A stretch of DNA of 64,000 nucleotides from assembly GCF_022179325.1 (NCBI RefSeq), contig NZ_BPQQ01000060.1, positions 44,809-108,808 of the forward strand, in the 5' to 3' direction. A program made the position numbers and the translations under genes. This DNA comes from Methylobacterium isbiliense. GTDB lineage: Bacteria; Pseudomonadota; Alphaproteobacteria; Rhizobiales; Beijerinckiaceae. This document shows positions 49,530-59,298 of the stretch, in pieces (positions within the stretch are counted from its first letter, which is position 1; the number at the start of each line of letters is the position of its first letter). Below the pieces are notes generated by a model, which was not told the DNA's origin, did no database searches, and saw only the letters and a program-made list of their open reading frames with translations.

Positions 49530-51068
49530 ATGAGCCGGCCGCCCTTACGCCTCGTTCGTGCCGCATCCGCCCTCGTCGCGGCTGCGGCGATCGGGCTTGG
49601 TCTCCTCATGCTCCTGCGCCAGCAGGCGGGGCTCGGCATCGAGCGCGTGGTGATCGGCACGATTCCCGCAACGGTGTATCGCCCCGAGGGGGGCGGACCG
49701 GCGCCCGTCGTCGTCGTGGCGCACGGCTTCGCGGGCTCGCAGCCGCTCATGGCCCCTTTCGCCACCACCTTCGCTCGCAACGGCCTCGTCGCGATCACCT
49801 TCGACTTCCCCGGCCACGGCCGCAACCCGCGGCCGCTCCCGGGCGACGTTACGCCCGAGGGTGGTGCGACCCGGGCGCTGGTGGACGAGACGCTGCGGGT
49901 CCTCGCCGTCGCGCGCGGCCTCGGCGACGGGCGCGTTGCCCTGCTCGGCCATTCCATGGCCTCCGACATCGTGATCCGGGCCGCGCAGCAGGCGCCCGAT
50001 GTCGGCGCCACCATCGCCGTCTCGATGTTTTCGCGCACAGCCACGGCCACGAGTCCGCGCAACCTCCTCGTCATCGCCGGCGAATGGGAGGGGCGGCTGA
50101 AGGCGGAGGCGCTGCGCGTGGTGGGGCTCGCCAGCGCCCCGCAGCCGCCGCAGCCGGGCGTGACCTACGGCGATCCGGTTCTCGGCACCGCCCGGCGCGC
50201 CGCCGTCAGCCCGGGCGTCGAGCATATCGGCGTCCTGTTCAGCCCGCATTCCATGGACGAGGCCCAGGGCTGGCTCGATGCCGCCTTCGCTCGGCCGGCA
50301 CGCGCCGCGCGCGCCCTCGATCATCGCGGCCCTTGGATCGTGCTCCTGCTCTCAGGGATCGTGCTGCTGGCCTGGCCGCTGTCGCGGCTCCTGCCGGTGG
50401 TCGCCGACGCACCTGCGGGCGCCGGATTGCCGGGACGCCGGCTGTGGCCGTTGCTCGTCGGCCCGGCGGTGCTGACGCCGCTGATCCTGCGCGTCGTGCC
50501 GACCCACGTCCTGCCCGTGCTGGTCGCCGACTACGTCGCGGCCCATTTCGCGCTCTACGGGCTCCTGACGGCCGGCGGGTTGCTGCTCGTCCGCGCGCGG
50601 CCGGCGGGCGCCGCGCCCGCGCCGCTGCGGCGGGCTGCCCTGGCCGGCGCGGTGCTGGCTGCGACCCTCTACGCGGTCCTCGGGCTCGGGGGCGTCGTCG
50701 ACGCCTGGGTCGCCTCCCTGGCACCATCTCCCGGGCGGGTGCCGATCATCCTGGCCATGCTCGCGGGCACGCTGCCCTACTTCCTCGCCGACGAGTGGCT
50801 GACGCGCGGGGCGGGCGGCGCGCGCTGGGCCTATCCGGCCTCGAAGCTGGCCTTCCTGCTGTCGCTCGCGCTCGCGGTCGCCCTCGATCCCGGACGTCTG
50901 TTCTTCCTCGTCGTCATCGTGCCGGCGGTTCTGGTCCTGTTCCTGATCTACGGGGTGCTCGGCACCTGGGCCTACCGCCGCACGGGTCATCCCGCGGTCG
51001 GCGGGCTCACCAACGCGATCGCCTTCGCCTGGGCCCTCGGGGTCACGTTTCCGCTGCTCGCCGCCTGA
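49530..51068 (+). CDS. membrane-bound alpha/beta-hydrolase-fold protein
   Basis: 512 residues. An N-terminal membrane anchor (LVRAASALVAAAAIGLGLLML) is followed by an alpha/beta hydrolase domain: VVVVAHGFAGSQPLM (oxyanion), TFDFPGHGRN, nucleophile elbow LLGHSMASDIVI and a late His in SPHSMDEAQGW. The C-terminal half (from about residue 275) has six to seven membrane helices. The combined lipase-like and polytopic architecture is uncommon. Substrate unknown; lipid or ester hydrolysis at the membrane is inferred. It lies 68 nt before bciA on the same strand. Confidence 0.8.
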   Translation: MSRPPLRLVRAASALVAAAAIGLGLLMLLRQQAGLGIERVVIGTIPATVYRPEGGGPAPVVVVAHGFAGSQPLMAPFATTFARNGLVAITFDFPGHGRNPRPLPGDVTPEGGATRALVDETLRVLAVARGLGDGRVALLGHSMASDIVIRAAQQAPDVGATIAVSMFSRTATATSPRNLLVIAGEWEGRLKAEALRVVGLASAPQPPQPGVTYGDPVLGTARRAAVSPGVEHIGVLFSPHSMDEAQGWLDAAFARPARAARALDHRGPWIVLLLSGIVLLAWPLSRLLPVVADAPAGAGLPGRRLWPLLVGPAVLTPLILRVVPTHVLPVLVADYVAAHFALYGLLTAGGLLLVRARPAGAAPAPLRRAALAGAVLAATLYAVLGLGGVVDAWVASLAPSPGRVPIILAMLAGTLPYFLADEWLTRGAGGARWAYPASKLAFLLSLALAVALDPGRLFFLVVIVPAVLVLFLIYGVLGTWAYRRTGHPAVGGLTNAIAFAWALGVTFPLLAA

Positions 51069-51136
51069 AGCCCGGGGAGCGGCTGCCCACGGCGGTGCCG
51101 GGCGTTATGGTCGCGCAGACCATCCTGGGGGGAACC

Positions 51137-52150
51137 ATGGCGCACGCGTCCTCCGGCCATCGCGGGCGACGGGTCTTTCTCGTCGGCGCGACGGGCACGA
51201 TCGGTCGCGCCACCGCGCGGGCCCTCGTGGCGCGCGGTCACGAGGTGGTCTGCTTCGTCAGGCCCCGCCCCGGCCCGTCGCCCGGGACGGACGCCGCCGC
51301 GCGCCTCGGGTTGCCCGTGTGCGCCCGTCTCCGCTTCGGCACCGTGACCGATCCCGCCTCGCTCGCACAGGACGGCCTGCGCGGCGAGCGCTTCGACACC
51401 CTGGTCTCGTGCCTCGCCTCGCGCACCGGGCGCCCGCGCGACGCCTGGGCGATCGACCACGACGCCCATCTGGCGCTGCTGGCCGCGACCCGGGCGTCCG
51501 GCATCGGGCACATGGTCCTGCTCTCGGCGATCTGCGTCCAGAAGCCGCTGCTCGCGTTCCAGCAGGCGAAGCTCACCTTCGAGCGCGCCCTGATCGCCTC
51601 GGGCACCGACTACACAATCGTCAGGCCCACGGCCTTCTTCAAATCGCTCTCCGGGCAGGTCGCGCGCGTCAGGCGGGGCAGGCCGTGGCTGCTGTTCGGC
51701 GACGGCGGCCTCACCGCCTGCAAGCCGATCAGCGACGACGACCTCGCCCGCTACCTCGCCGCGTGCGTCGAGGAGCCCGAGCGGCGCAACCGCGTGCTGC
51801 CGATCGGCGGACCGGGCGAGGCGATCACGCCCCGCCAGCAGGGAGAGGCGCTGTTCGCCCTGCTCGGCCGCCCCCCGCGCTTCCGGCACGTGCCGGTGGC
51901 CCTGCTGGACGCCGTGATCTGGGGGCTGTCCGCGTCCGGCCGCGTGGTCCCGTCGCTGGCCGACAAGGCCGAACTCGCGCGGATCGGGCGCTACTACGCC
52001 ACGGAATCGATGCTCGTCCTGGACCCCGCCTCCGGCCGCTACGACGCGGCGGCGACGCCCGGCACCGGGTCCGAGACCCTGTTTGACTACTACGCGCGCC
52101 TTCTGCGGGGCGAGGCCGAGGCCGAGCGCGGCGACCACGCGGTGTTCTGA
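51137..52150 (+). CDS. bciA: divinyl (proto)chlorophyllide 8-vinyl reductase, BciA type
   Basis: 337 residues; the ATG at 51137 is preceded by GGGGGGAA. An atypical SDR with VFLVGATGTIGRATARALVARGHEVVCFVRPRPG at the N-terminus and BciA/DVR hallmarks: FQQAKLTFERALIASGTDYTIVRPTAFFKSLSGQ, FGDGGLTACKPISDDDLARYLA and GGPGEAITPRQQGEALF. It reduces the C8 vinyl group of divinyl chlorophyllide or protochlorophyllide with NADPH in bacteriochlorophyll synthesis. No other bch genes are in the window, so it stands outside the main photosynthesis cluster. Confidence 0.88.
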   Translation: MAHASSGHRGRRVFLVGATGTIGRATARALVARGHEVVCFVRPRPGPSPGTDAAARLGLPVCARLRFGTVTDPASLAQDGLRGERFDTLVSCLASRTGRPRDAWAIDHDAHLALLAATRASGIGHMVLLSAICVQKPLLAFQQAKLTFERALIASGTDYTIVRPTAFFKSLSGQVARVRRGRPWLLFGDGGLTACKPISDDDLARYLAACVEEPERRNRVLPIGGPGEAITPRQQGEALFALLGRPPRFRHVPVALLDAVIWGLSASGRVVPSLADKAELARIGRYYATESMLVLDPASGRYDAAATPGTGSETLFDYYARLLRGEAEAERGDHAVF

Positions 52151-52215
52151 TCACGCCCCCGTCGCCTCCCTCTGCGTCGGCACCGGTTCCTCGGCGCGAC
52201 GGTCCCGCGGCGGCG

Positions 52216-52950
52216 TCACAGCGACACGATCGTGCTGGCGGCCAGATAGAGGCCGAGCACCAGCATCGCGATCAGGAACCACCGTCGGAACCCCTCCGGG
52301 TTCATCCGCTGGCGGACCGCCTGGCCCATGAACATGCCGGCGAAGGCCGTTGCCATCGCGACGAGCCCGGGCAGCGCGGTCGAGGCGTTGAGAAGGCCCA
52401 CGCTGGTGAGATTGAACGCCTGCGCGAGGGTCGCCACCGTGAAGAAGACGCCGAGCGCCTGCACCAGCTCGTCCTTCTCCAGGCCGATCGACTGCAGGTA
52501 CGGCATCGACGGAATGACCTGAATGCCGGTGGCCGCCGAGATCACACCCGTGAGGAGGCCGACGAGGCCGCCGACCCATTTCTCGTTCCGGGGTGCCGTC
52601 CGGATCTGCAGTCGCGTCAGCCCGAGCCAGGCATAGATCACCAGCAGAAGCCCGAGCAGGATCGTGGCGTAGCGCGCGTAAGGGCCGGCCATCAACGCAC
52701 CGGCACCCCAGATCGCGACGCCGGTCCCGAGAAGCAGCGGCCACAGCCTGCGCAGAATCCTGCCCAGATACGGCCCGGCGAAGGTTTGCCAGATGTTGGT
52801 GACGATCGCGGGCACGATGACGATGGTCAAGGCCTCCAGCGGCGTCATGGCGACAGCGAGTAGACCCATCGATACTGTCGGCAGCCCGAGGCCGATGACA
52901 CCCTTCACGAAGCCGGCAAGGCCGAAGACTGCGGCGATGAGGAAGAGCAT
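52216..52950 (-). CDS. TauE/SafE-family membrane permease
   Basis: 244 residues from the ATG at 52950, about eight membrane helices. Family landmarks: LAGFVKGVIGLGLPTVSMGLL at the start and the repeated half GLLTGVISAATGIQVIPSMPYLQSIGLEKDELVQALG. TauE/SafE proteins export or import sulfoacetate, sulfite or other organic anions. No sulfur genes are adjacent, so the cargo is open. No strong ribosome binding site is seen, so an upstream start (53001) is possible. Confidence 0.85.
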   Translation of the reverse strand: MLFLIAAVFGLAGFVKGVIGLGLPTVSMGLLAVAMTPLEALTIVIVPAIVTNIWQTFAGPYLGRILRRLWPLLLGTGVAIWGAGALMAGPYARYATILLGLLLVIYAWLGLTRLQIRTAPRNEKWVGGLVGLLTGVISAATGIQVIPSMPYLQSIGLEKDELVQALGVFFTVATLAQAFNLTSVGLLNASTALPGLVAMATAFAGMFMGQAVRQRMNPEGFRRWFLIAMLVLGLYLAASTIVSL

Positions 52951-53210
52951 GGTGGGGAGCCTGGCTGACGGTCTTGACGTGCGACCCAAATTCCACGTCA
53001 TACCCCGGAACGCCGACGATTGATGCAGCGAGTCATCCTTCCTGCAGGTTCATGGACGCTGGGCTGCGGCAGAGCATGGCCCGTTCCGGCCCGTCCGCCT
53101 CAGGGGCCCCGGCTTGGGGAGGCGGACGTTCGAAGCTGGACGGCAGGAAGCGGACGCGTCGACGGCAGCTCTGGCGGCATGGTCCAGTCTGAAGGCCGGC
53201 CGCCTGATCC

Positions 53211-53660
53211 TCACGGGCGTGCCTCGCGAGCCTTGCGCGCCGTCTCGTTAAGGGTGCTCACGGCATCGTCAAAACGGTGCTCCGCCTCGGCATGGCGCTG
53301 GAAGCCCACCCGCTGAACCAGGATTTCGCGCGGCGTCGGCTGCTGCTGGAACAGCGTCATCACCTCGTCGGTGAACTCGGACAGCGGCAGGTAGCCCGCG
53401 CGGGTCGACTGGCCGGCGGTAAGCTCGGTCTGAACGGCGGGGGGCACCAGCTCGATCATCTCGACCTTGCCTTTCGGCGCCTCGCGAGGCGCGACCGTGT
53501 AGCTGTGCAGGGCAGCCTTCGCGGCCGAGTAGGTCGGCGTGGCGACGAGCGGGACGAAAGCCAGGCCCGATGTCACGTTGACCAGTGCCGCGTCGGGCTG
53601 ACGGCTCAGATGCTCGGCGAGGGCGTCGGTCAGCCGGATGGGGCCGAGCAGGGTGGTGGC
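53211..53660 (-). pseudogene. 5'-truncated short-chain dehydrogenase
   Basis: The frame keeps the second half of a DltE-type SDR: TTLLGPIRLTDALAEHL, NVTSGLAFVPLVATPTYSAAKAALHSYT with the catalytic Ser, Tyr and Lys, and a tail EHRFDDAVSTLNETARKA. The N-terminal Rossmann NAD-binding half is missing. Upstream of about 53660 the frame is replaced by sequence that codes for the small secreted protein in another phase. A deletion has joined the two genes, so it is probably non-functional. Confidence 0.6.
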
Positions 53661-53665
53661 GACCG

Positions 53666-53881
53666 TCAGCCTCCGCCGGCCGCACCGCCATGTCGCGCCT
53701 CGCACCAGCGGCCCCGATCCTCGTATCCGGAGTAGCAAGCTGCCACACAGGCTCCGGCCATGAACTTCAACGGAGGCTTGCAGCTTAAGCGGTAATCTTC
53801 CTGCGCGCGGCTACTCTTGCCACTCAACATCATCAGAGTACCGGCGAGCGCAAGGAGACCGGCACGAAGAGCAAGGTGCAT
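53666..53881 (-). CDS. small exported Cys-rich protein
   Basis: 71 residues; the ATG at 53881 follows AGGGGG. Signal peptide MHLALRAGLLALAGTLMMLSGKSSRA. The mature part DYRLSCKPPLKFMAGACVAACYSGYEDRGRWCEARHGG has four Cys in a C-C-C-C pattern typical of short secreted proteins ending GYEDxGRxC. The extreme 3' end lies at the deletion junction with the truncated SDR, so the natural tail may be altered. Confidence 0.55.
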   Translation of the reverse strand: MHLALRAGLLALAGTLMMLSGKSSRAQEDYRLSCKPPLKFMAGACVAACYSGYEDRGRWCEARHGGAAGGG

Positions 53882-54366
53882 CGGAACCCCCTGCAGATAT
53901 TCACCCGATTGGCAGGTGTGAGATGTCACGCAGCACCAGGCATCGTGTCAATCGGTTCGTTGGGAGTGATTGGATATGGCCTCCTCACGAGCACGATATG
54001 AGGCAAGTGGAGCTCCACGGCTCGTTTCCTTATGCCCGGAATGCCACGTCTCCCCTGAGCCCAATGGGGCGAGATCGATAAGACGGACGGCCTGCCACGG
54101 CGGCGCATGCCGCGACACGGCGCCAGCCTGCTCCGGCTTCCAGGGGCTCGTCCGCAAGCTGAACGCATCTGGTCGGAGCGGCACAACGTCCTGAGCTGTC
54201 GGATCAATCGGCCACTCCTTTATGCCGTCTTTATATCTTCGCCCTCCGAGACGTCTCGAACCTTTATGCGAGCGCTTGCTACAGATCAGCGTCCGGCCAT
54301 CCGGTGGATGATTTGCTCGTGCGCGCCGCGCCGGCATCGCCGCGTGCCGGGATGATGAGGATTTCG
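53882..54366. promoter_or_regulatory. 485-nt divergent region upstream of the kdp operon
   Basis: No gene is supported. The last 150 nt are less GC-rich (CTTTATGCCGTCTTTATATCTTCG) and probably hold the kdp promoter. A perfect 12-bp palindrome lies at 54247-54258 and is a candidate site for a regulator such as KdpE. Confidence 0.5.
54247..54258. promoter_or_regulatory. perfect 12-bp palindrome upstream of kdp
   Basis: CGAGACGTCTCG, about 110 nt before the first small kdp ORF and next to the AT-richer stretch. It could be an operator; a chance 12-bp palindrome is also possible in such GC-rich DNA. Confidence 0.4.
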
Positions 54367-54450
54367 ATGCTCGACGTTCTTCTGCTCGCGGCCGGCCTGG
54401 GCTTCTTCGCCCTGTCGCTCGGCTACGTCGCCCTGTGCGAACGCCTGTGA
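54367..54450 (+). CDS. 27-residue membrane protein leading the kdp operon
   Basis: MLDVLLLAAGLGFFALSLGY plus VALCERL: one hydrophobic helix. ORFs of this type (FFALSxGY..xCxRL) precede kdpF in many alphaproteobacteria, I believe. Its stop is 10 nt before kdpF, which supports it being translated. It may assist assembly of the Kdp complex, by analogy with KdpF. Confidence 0.65.
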   Translation: MLDVLLLAAGLGFFALSLGYVALCERL

Positions 54451-54460
54451 GGAGCCCGCG

Positions 54461-54550
54461 ATGACGCTCGATTATCTCCTGGGCGGGCTCATGACCCTGG
54501 GGCTGCTCGCCTATCTCGCCTACGCCCTCGTGCGTCCCGAGCGGTTCTGA
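54461..54550 (+). CDS. kdpF: K+-transporting ATPase small subunit KdpF
   Basis: 29 residues, a single membrane helix: MTLDYLLGGLMTLGLLAYL and AYALVRPERF. The ending LVRPERF is the family hallmark. KdpF stabilises the KdpABC complex in the inner membrane. It ends 12 nt before kdpA and is preceded by GGAG. Confidence 0.88.
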   Translation: MTLDYLLGGLMTLGLLAYLAYALVRPERF

Positions 54551-54562
54551 AGGACTTTTCCC

Positions 54563-56278
54563 ATGACCCTCAACGGCTGGATCCAGATCGCGCTGTTCTG
54601 CGCGGTCGTGCTGGCGCTCGTGAAGCCGCTCGGCCTCTACATGACCCGCGTCTTCACGGGCGAGCGCACCCTCCTCTCGCCCGTGCTCGGCCCGGTCGAG
54701 CGCGGGCTCTACCGCATCGCGGGCCTCGACGCGCGCCAGGAGCAGAGCTGGCTCGGCTACGCGAGCGCCTTCGTCGCCTTCCACGTCTTCGGCTTCCTGG
54801 TGCTTTACGCGGTGCTGCGGCTGCAGGCGGCGCTGCCGCTCAACCCGGCCGAGCAGGCCGGGGTGGCGCCGGACCTCGCCTTCAACACGGCGGTGAGCTT
54901 CCTCACCAACACCAACTGGCAGAACTACGGCGGCGAGAGCACCCTCTCGTACCTGTCGCAGATGCTGGGGCTCACCACCCAGAACTTCCTCTCGGCGGCC
55001 TCCGGCATCGCCGTGGCGATCGCGCTGATCCGCGGCTTCTCCCGCGCCTCGGCGCGGACGGTCGGCTCGTTCTACGTCGATCTCACCCGCTGCACCCTCT
55101 ACGTGCTGCTGCCGCTCTGCGTCGTGTACGCGCTGTTCCTCGTCTCGCAGGGCATGCCGCAGACCCTCGGCGCCTCTGTCGAGGCCACCACCCTGGAGGG
55201 CGCCAAGCAGACCATCGCGGTCGGCCCCGTCGCCAGCCAGGTCGCGATCAAGATGCTGGGCACCAACGGCGGCGGCTTCTTCAACGCCAACGCCGCCCAC
55301 CCGTTCGAGAACCCGACCGCGCTGTCGAACCTCGTGCAGATGGTCTCGATCTTCGCCCTCGGCGCCGCGCTCACCAACGTCTTCGGGCGCATGGTGGGCG
55401 ACGAGCGTCAGGGCTGGGCGATCCTCGGCGCCATGGGCGTGCTGTTCGTGGCAGGGGTCGCCGTCACCTACGCCAGCGAAGCGTCCGGAAGCTCCGTGCT
55501 GAACGGGCTCGGGCTCACCGGCGGCAACCTAGAGGGCAAGGAGGTCCGCTTCGGCATCGTGGCCTCAGCGCTCTTTGCGGTGGTGACGACGGCGGCCTCC
55601 TGCGGCGCCGTCAACGCCATGCACGATTCCTTCACGGCACTGGGCGGGATGATCCCGCTCGTCAACATGCAGCTCGGCGAGATCATCGTCGGCGGCGTCG
55701 GCGCCGGCCTCTACGGGATGCTGGTCTTCGTCATCGTGGCGATCTTCGTCGCCGGGCTGATGGTCGGGCGCACGCCCGAGTACCTCGGCAAGAAGATCGA
55801 GGCGCGGGAGGTCAAGATGGCGATGCTCGCCATCCTCTGCCTGCCGCTGATGATGCTGGGGCTCACCGCCCTCGCGACGGTGCTGCCCGCCGGCCTCGCG
55901 GGGCCCGCCAATGCCGGCCCGCACGGCTTCTCGGAGATCCTCTACGCCTACACCTCGGCGGCGGCGAACAACGGCTCGGCCTTCGGCGGGCTCACGGGCA
56001 ACACGCTCTTCTACAACACCACGCTGGCGCTCGGCATGCTGGTGGGCCGCTTCTTCGTCATCATCCCGGCGCTGGCCATCGCGGGCTCGCTCGCGGCCAA
56101 GAAGACGGTGCCGGCCTCCGCCGGCACCTTCCCGACCCATGGCGGCCTGTTCGTGGGCCTGCTCGTCGGCGTCATCCTGATCGTCGGCGGCCTGACCTTC
56201 TTCCCCTCGCTCGCCCTCGGCCCGGTGGTTGAGCACTTGGCCGGGGCGGCCGGCCAGACCTTCGCGACGGGAGGCTGA
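54563..56278 (+). CDS. kdpA: K+-transporting ATPase subunit A (KdpA)
   Basis: 571 residues, about ten membrane helices. Potassium channel-like filter regions are intact: [46 protein letters not shown] and NNGSAFGGL. It binds and conducts K+ in the high-affinity Kdp pump. Length is normal (about 560-570). Confidence 0.97.
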   Translation: MTLNGWIQIALFCAVVLALVKPLGLYMTRVFTGERTLLSPVLGPVERGLYRIAGLDARQEQSWLGYASAFVAFHVFGFLVLYAVLRLQAALPLNPAEQAGVAPDLAFNTAVSFLTNTNWQNYGGESTLSYLSQMLGLTTQNFLSAASGIAVAIALIRGFSRASARTVGSFYVDLTRCTLYVLLPLCVVYALFLVSQGMPQTLGASVEATTLEGAKQTIAVGPVASQVAIKMLGTNGGGFFNANAAHPFENPTALSNLVQMVSIFALGAALTNVFGRMVGDERQGWAILGAMGVLFVAGVAVTYASEASGSSVLNGLGLTGGNLEGKEVRFGIVASALFAVVTTAASCGAVNAMHDSFTALGGMIPLVNMQLGEIIVGGVGAGLYGMLVFVIVAIFVAGLMVGRTPEYLGKKIEAREVKMAMLAILCLPLMMLGLTALATVLPAGLAGPANAGPHGFSEILYAYTSAAANNGSAFGGLTGNTLFYNTTLALGMLVGRFFVIIPALAIAGSLAAKKTVPASAGTFPTHGGLFVGLLVGVILIVGGLTFFPSLALGPVVEHLAGAAGQTFATGG

Positions 56279-56280
56279 GC

Positions 56281-56469
56281 ATGCGCACGACGCAACCGGC
56301 GCGCCTGCGCCGGGGCCTCGCGCGCCACAGGCCCCGGCCGGCCCCCGCCCATCGGCACGCCGACCTGCGGCCGACCGACGTCGTCCTGGCCCTCGCCGGA
56401 CTGGCCTTGCTCGGGGCCTTCGCGCTCTGGGCCGCTCTCATCCTGGCGAGCCGCGCCCTCGCACCCTGA
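56281..56469 (+). CDS. small membrane protein between kdpA and kdpB
   Basis: 62 residues, starting 2 nt after the kdpA stop. A basic N-terminal half (Arg, His, Pro-rich) and one membrane helix [24 protein letters not shown]. Position and start suggest a real, coupled ORF; I do not know a family. An extra accessory peptide of the Kdp complex is conceivable. Confidence 0.5.
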   Translation: MRTTQPARLRRGLARHRPRPAPAHRHADLRPTDVVLALAGLALLGAFALWAALILASRALAP

Positions 56470-56533
56470 TTCCCAGCCAGGCGGCTGCGAAGATCCGCAA
56501 GCCGCCTCTTTCCGCCCATCCGGACACATTCTC

Positions 56534-58648
56534 ATGGCTCAGTCCTCCCGAAGCTCCCTGTTCAGCGCCGCCCTGATCGGGCCCGCGCTCGCCGGCTCGG
56601 TCCGCAAGCTCGACCCGCGCCAGATGATCAAGAACCCCGTGATGTTCGTGGTCGAGGTGGTGGCGGCCTTCACCACCGTCCTGTTCCTGCGCGACCTCCT
56701 CACCGGCGGCGAGAACCTCGCCTTCTCCGGTCAGATCATTCTCTGGCTCTGGTTCACCCTGCTGTTTGCCAACTTCGCCGAGGCGATCGCGGAAGGCCGC
56801 GGCAAGGCGCAGGCCGACTCCCTGCGGCGCACCCGCACCGAGACGACCGCCAAGCTGCTGACCGGGCCTGCGGCCGCGGTCGGCGGATCGCGCGCGGCCC
56901 ACACGGTGGTGCCCGGCACGAGCCTGAAGGTCGGCGACGTGGTGCTGGTCGAGGCCGGCGACCTGATCCCGTCCGACGGCGAGGTGATCGAGGGCGTGGC
57001 CTCCGTGAACGAGGCCGCCATCACGGGCGAATCCGCGCCCGTCATCCGCGAATCCGGCGGCGACCGCTCGGCGGTGACCGGCGGCACGCAGGTGCTCTCG
57101 GACTGGATCCGGGTGCGCATCACCGCCGCCGCCGGCTCCACCTTCGTCGACCGCATGATCGCGCTGGTGGAAGGTGCGGCGCGCCAGAAGACGCCCAACG
57201 AGATCGCCCTCAACATCCTGCTGGCCGGGCTCACCATCGTGTTCGTCTTCGCGGTGGCCTCGATCCCGAGCTTCGCCTCCTACGCGGGCGGGGCGATCCC
57301 GGTGATCGTGCTGGTCGCCCTGTTCGTGACGCTCATCCCCACCACCATCGGCGCGCTGCTCTCGGCCATCGGCATCGCCGGCATGGACCGGCTGGTGCGC
57401 TTCAACGTGCTGGCGATGTCGGGCCGGGCCGTCGAGGCGGCGGGCGACGTCGACACCCTGCTCCTCGACAAGACCGGCACCATCACGCTCGGCAACCGGC
57501 AGGCGACGGAGCTGCGGCCCGTCCGCGGCGTCTCCGAGCAGGAGCTGGCGGATGCCGCCCAGCTCGCCTCGCTCGCCGACGAGACCCCGGAGGGCCGCTC
57601 CATCGTGGTGCTGGCCAAGGAGCGCTACGGCATCCGCGCCCGCGACATGGTAGCGCTCAACGCCACCTTCGTGCCCTTCACGGCGCAGTCGCGCATGTCG
57701 GGCGTCGATCTGGAGGGCGCCTGCATCCGCAAGGGGGCCGTGGACGCCGTCATCGCCTCGGTCTCCGGACAGCCGATGGCGACGCGCGGCACGGGCGCCG
57801 CGCTCGCCTACCACCCCGCCGCGGGAGAGGAGGCCGCCGCCGAGATCCGCGCCATCGCCGAGGAGATCGCCAAGGCGGGGGGCACGCCGCTCGCCGTGGC
57901 GAAGGATGGCCGCCTGCTGGGCGTGGTCTACCTGAAGGACATCGTGAAGGGCGGCATCCGCGAGCGCTTCGCGGAGCTGCGCCGGATGGGCATCCGCACC
58001 GTGATGATCACCGGCGACAACCCGATGACCGCGGCCGCCATCGCGGCGGAGGCGGGCGTCGACGACTTCCTCGCCCAGGCCACCCCGGAGGACAAGCTCG
58101 CGCTGATCCGGCGCGAGCAGGCGGCGGGCAAGCTCGTCGCCATGTGCGGCGACGGCACCAACGACGCGCCCGCCCTCGCCCAGGCCGACGTCGGCGTGGC
58201 CATGAACACCGGCACGGTGGCGGCACGCGAGGCCGGCAACATGGTCGACCTCGATTCCGATCCCACCAAGCTCATCGAGATCGTGGAGATCGGCAAGCAG
58301 CTGCTGATGACCCGCGGCGCGCTCACCACCTTCTCGATCGCCAACGACGTGGCGAAGTACTTCGCCATCATCCCGGCGATGTTCCTCGGCCTGTACCCGC
58401 AATTGCAGGCCCTCAACGTGATGGGTCTGGCCTCGCCCCAGAGCGCGATCCTGTCGGCGATCATCTTCAATGCGCTGATCATCGTGGCGCTGATCCCGCT
58501 GGCGCTGAAGGGCGTGCGCTACCGGGCGGTGGGGGCCGCAGCGCTCCTGCGGCGCAACCTCCTCATCTACGGCCTGGGCGGCCTCCTGGTGCCCTTCGCG
58601 GGCATCAAGCTCATCGACCTCGCCGTCGCCGCCCTGCACCTCGCCTGA
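56534..58648 (+). CDS. kdpB: K+-transporting ATPase catalytic subunit B (KdpB)
   Basis: 704 residues, a P-type ATPase. Actuator motif [10 protein letters not shown], phosphorylation motif [12 protein letters not shown], hinge [23 protein letters not shown]. Full length for KdpB. It hydrolyses ATP and drives K+ through KdpA. Confidence 0.97.
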   Translation: MAQSSRSSLFSAALIGPALAGSVRKLDPRQMIKNPVMFVVEVVAAFTTVLFLRDLLTGGENLAFSGQIILWLWFTLLFANFAEAIAEGRGKAQADSLRRTRTETTAKLLTGPAAAVGGSRAAHTVVPGTSLKVGDVVLVEAGDLIPSDGEVIEGVASVNEAAITGESAPVIRESGGDRSAVTGGTQVLSDWIRVRITAAAGSTFVDRMIALVEGAARQKTPNEIALNILLAGLTIVFVFAVASIPSFASYAGGAIPVIVLVALFVTLIPTTIGALLSAIGIAGMDRLVRFNVLAMSGRAVEAAGDVDTLLLDKTGTITLGNRQATELRPVRGVSEQELADAAQLASLADETPEGRSIVVLAKERYGIRARDMVALNATFVPFTAQSRMSGVDLEGACIRKGAVDAVIASVSGQPMATRGTGAALAYHPAAGEEAAAEIRAIAEEIAKAGGTPLAVAKDGRLLGVVYLKDIVKGGIRERFAELRRMGIRTVMITGDNPMTAAAIAAEAGVDDFLAQATPEDKLALIRREQAAGKLVAMCGDGTNDAPALAQADVGVAMNTGTVAAREAGNMVDLDSDPTKLIEIVEIGKQLLMTRGALTTFSIANDVAKYFAIIPAMFLGLYPQLQALNVMGLASPQSAILSAIIFNALIIVALIPLALKGVRYRAVGAAALLRRNLLIYGLGGLLVPFAGIKLIDLAVAALHLA

Positions 58649-58668
58649 CGATCCCGGAGATCCCTCCC

Positions 58669-59289
58669 ATGCTCAACCAGCTCCGCCCCGTCCTCGTCCT
58701 CGGCGTCGCCCTGACGCTGATCACGGGCCTCGCCTACCCCCTCGCCATGACCAGCCTTGCGGGGATGATCTTCCCGGCCAAGGCCGCCGGCAGCCTGATC
58801 GAGCGCAACGGCACGGTGGTCGGATCGGCCCTCATCGGCCAGAGCTTCACCAGCGACCGCTACTTCCACGACCGGCCCTCGGCCACGACGGCGCCTGACC
58901 CGGCCGACAGCTCCAAGACCGTGCCGGCGCCCTACAACGCCGCGAACTCGATGGGCTCGAACCTCGGCCCCACGAGCGCGGCGCTGCGCGACCGCGTGAA
59001 GGAGGATCTCGCCACGCTCAGGGCCGAGCGCCCGGGGGCCGAGATCCCGCGGGCTGAGATCCCGGCCGACCTCGTCACCACCTCGGGCTCGGGGCTCGAC
59101 CCCGACATCTCGCCCGAAGCCGCCCTGTTCCAAGTGCCCCGCGTCGCCAAGGCCCGCGGCCTGACGGAGGATCAGGTCAGGGCCTTGATCGCGGCGCACA
59201 CGGACGGCAGGCTGCTCGGCATCCTGGGGGAGGCCCGCGTGAACGTCATGGCGCTCAACCTCGCCCTCGATGCCCAGACAGGCCGGTGA
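58669..59289 (+). CDS. kdpC: K+-transporting ATPase subunit C (KdpC)
   Basis: 206 residues from the ATG at 58669. One N-terminal membrane helix ([21 protein letters not shown]), then the periplasmic domain with [23 protein letters not shown] and [26 protein letters not shown]. An inserted short repeat [13 protein letters not shown] is seen near residue 125. It assists ATP use by KdpB. Confidence 0.96.
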   Translation: MLNQLRPVLVLGVALTLITGLAYPLAMTSLAGMIFPAKAAGSLIERNGTVVGSALIGQSFTSDRYFHDRPSATTAPDPADSSKTVPAPYNAANSMGSNLGPTSAALRDRVKEDLATLRAERPGAEIPRAEIPADLVTTSGSGLDPDISPEAALFQVPRVAKARGLTEDQVRALIAAHTDGRLLGILGEARVNVMALNLALDAQTGR

Positions 59290-59298
59290 CGGCCGGCC

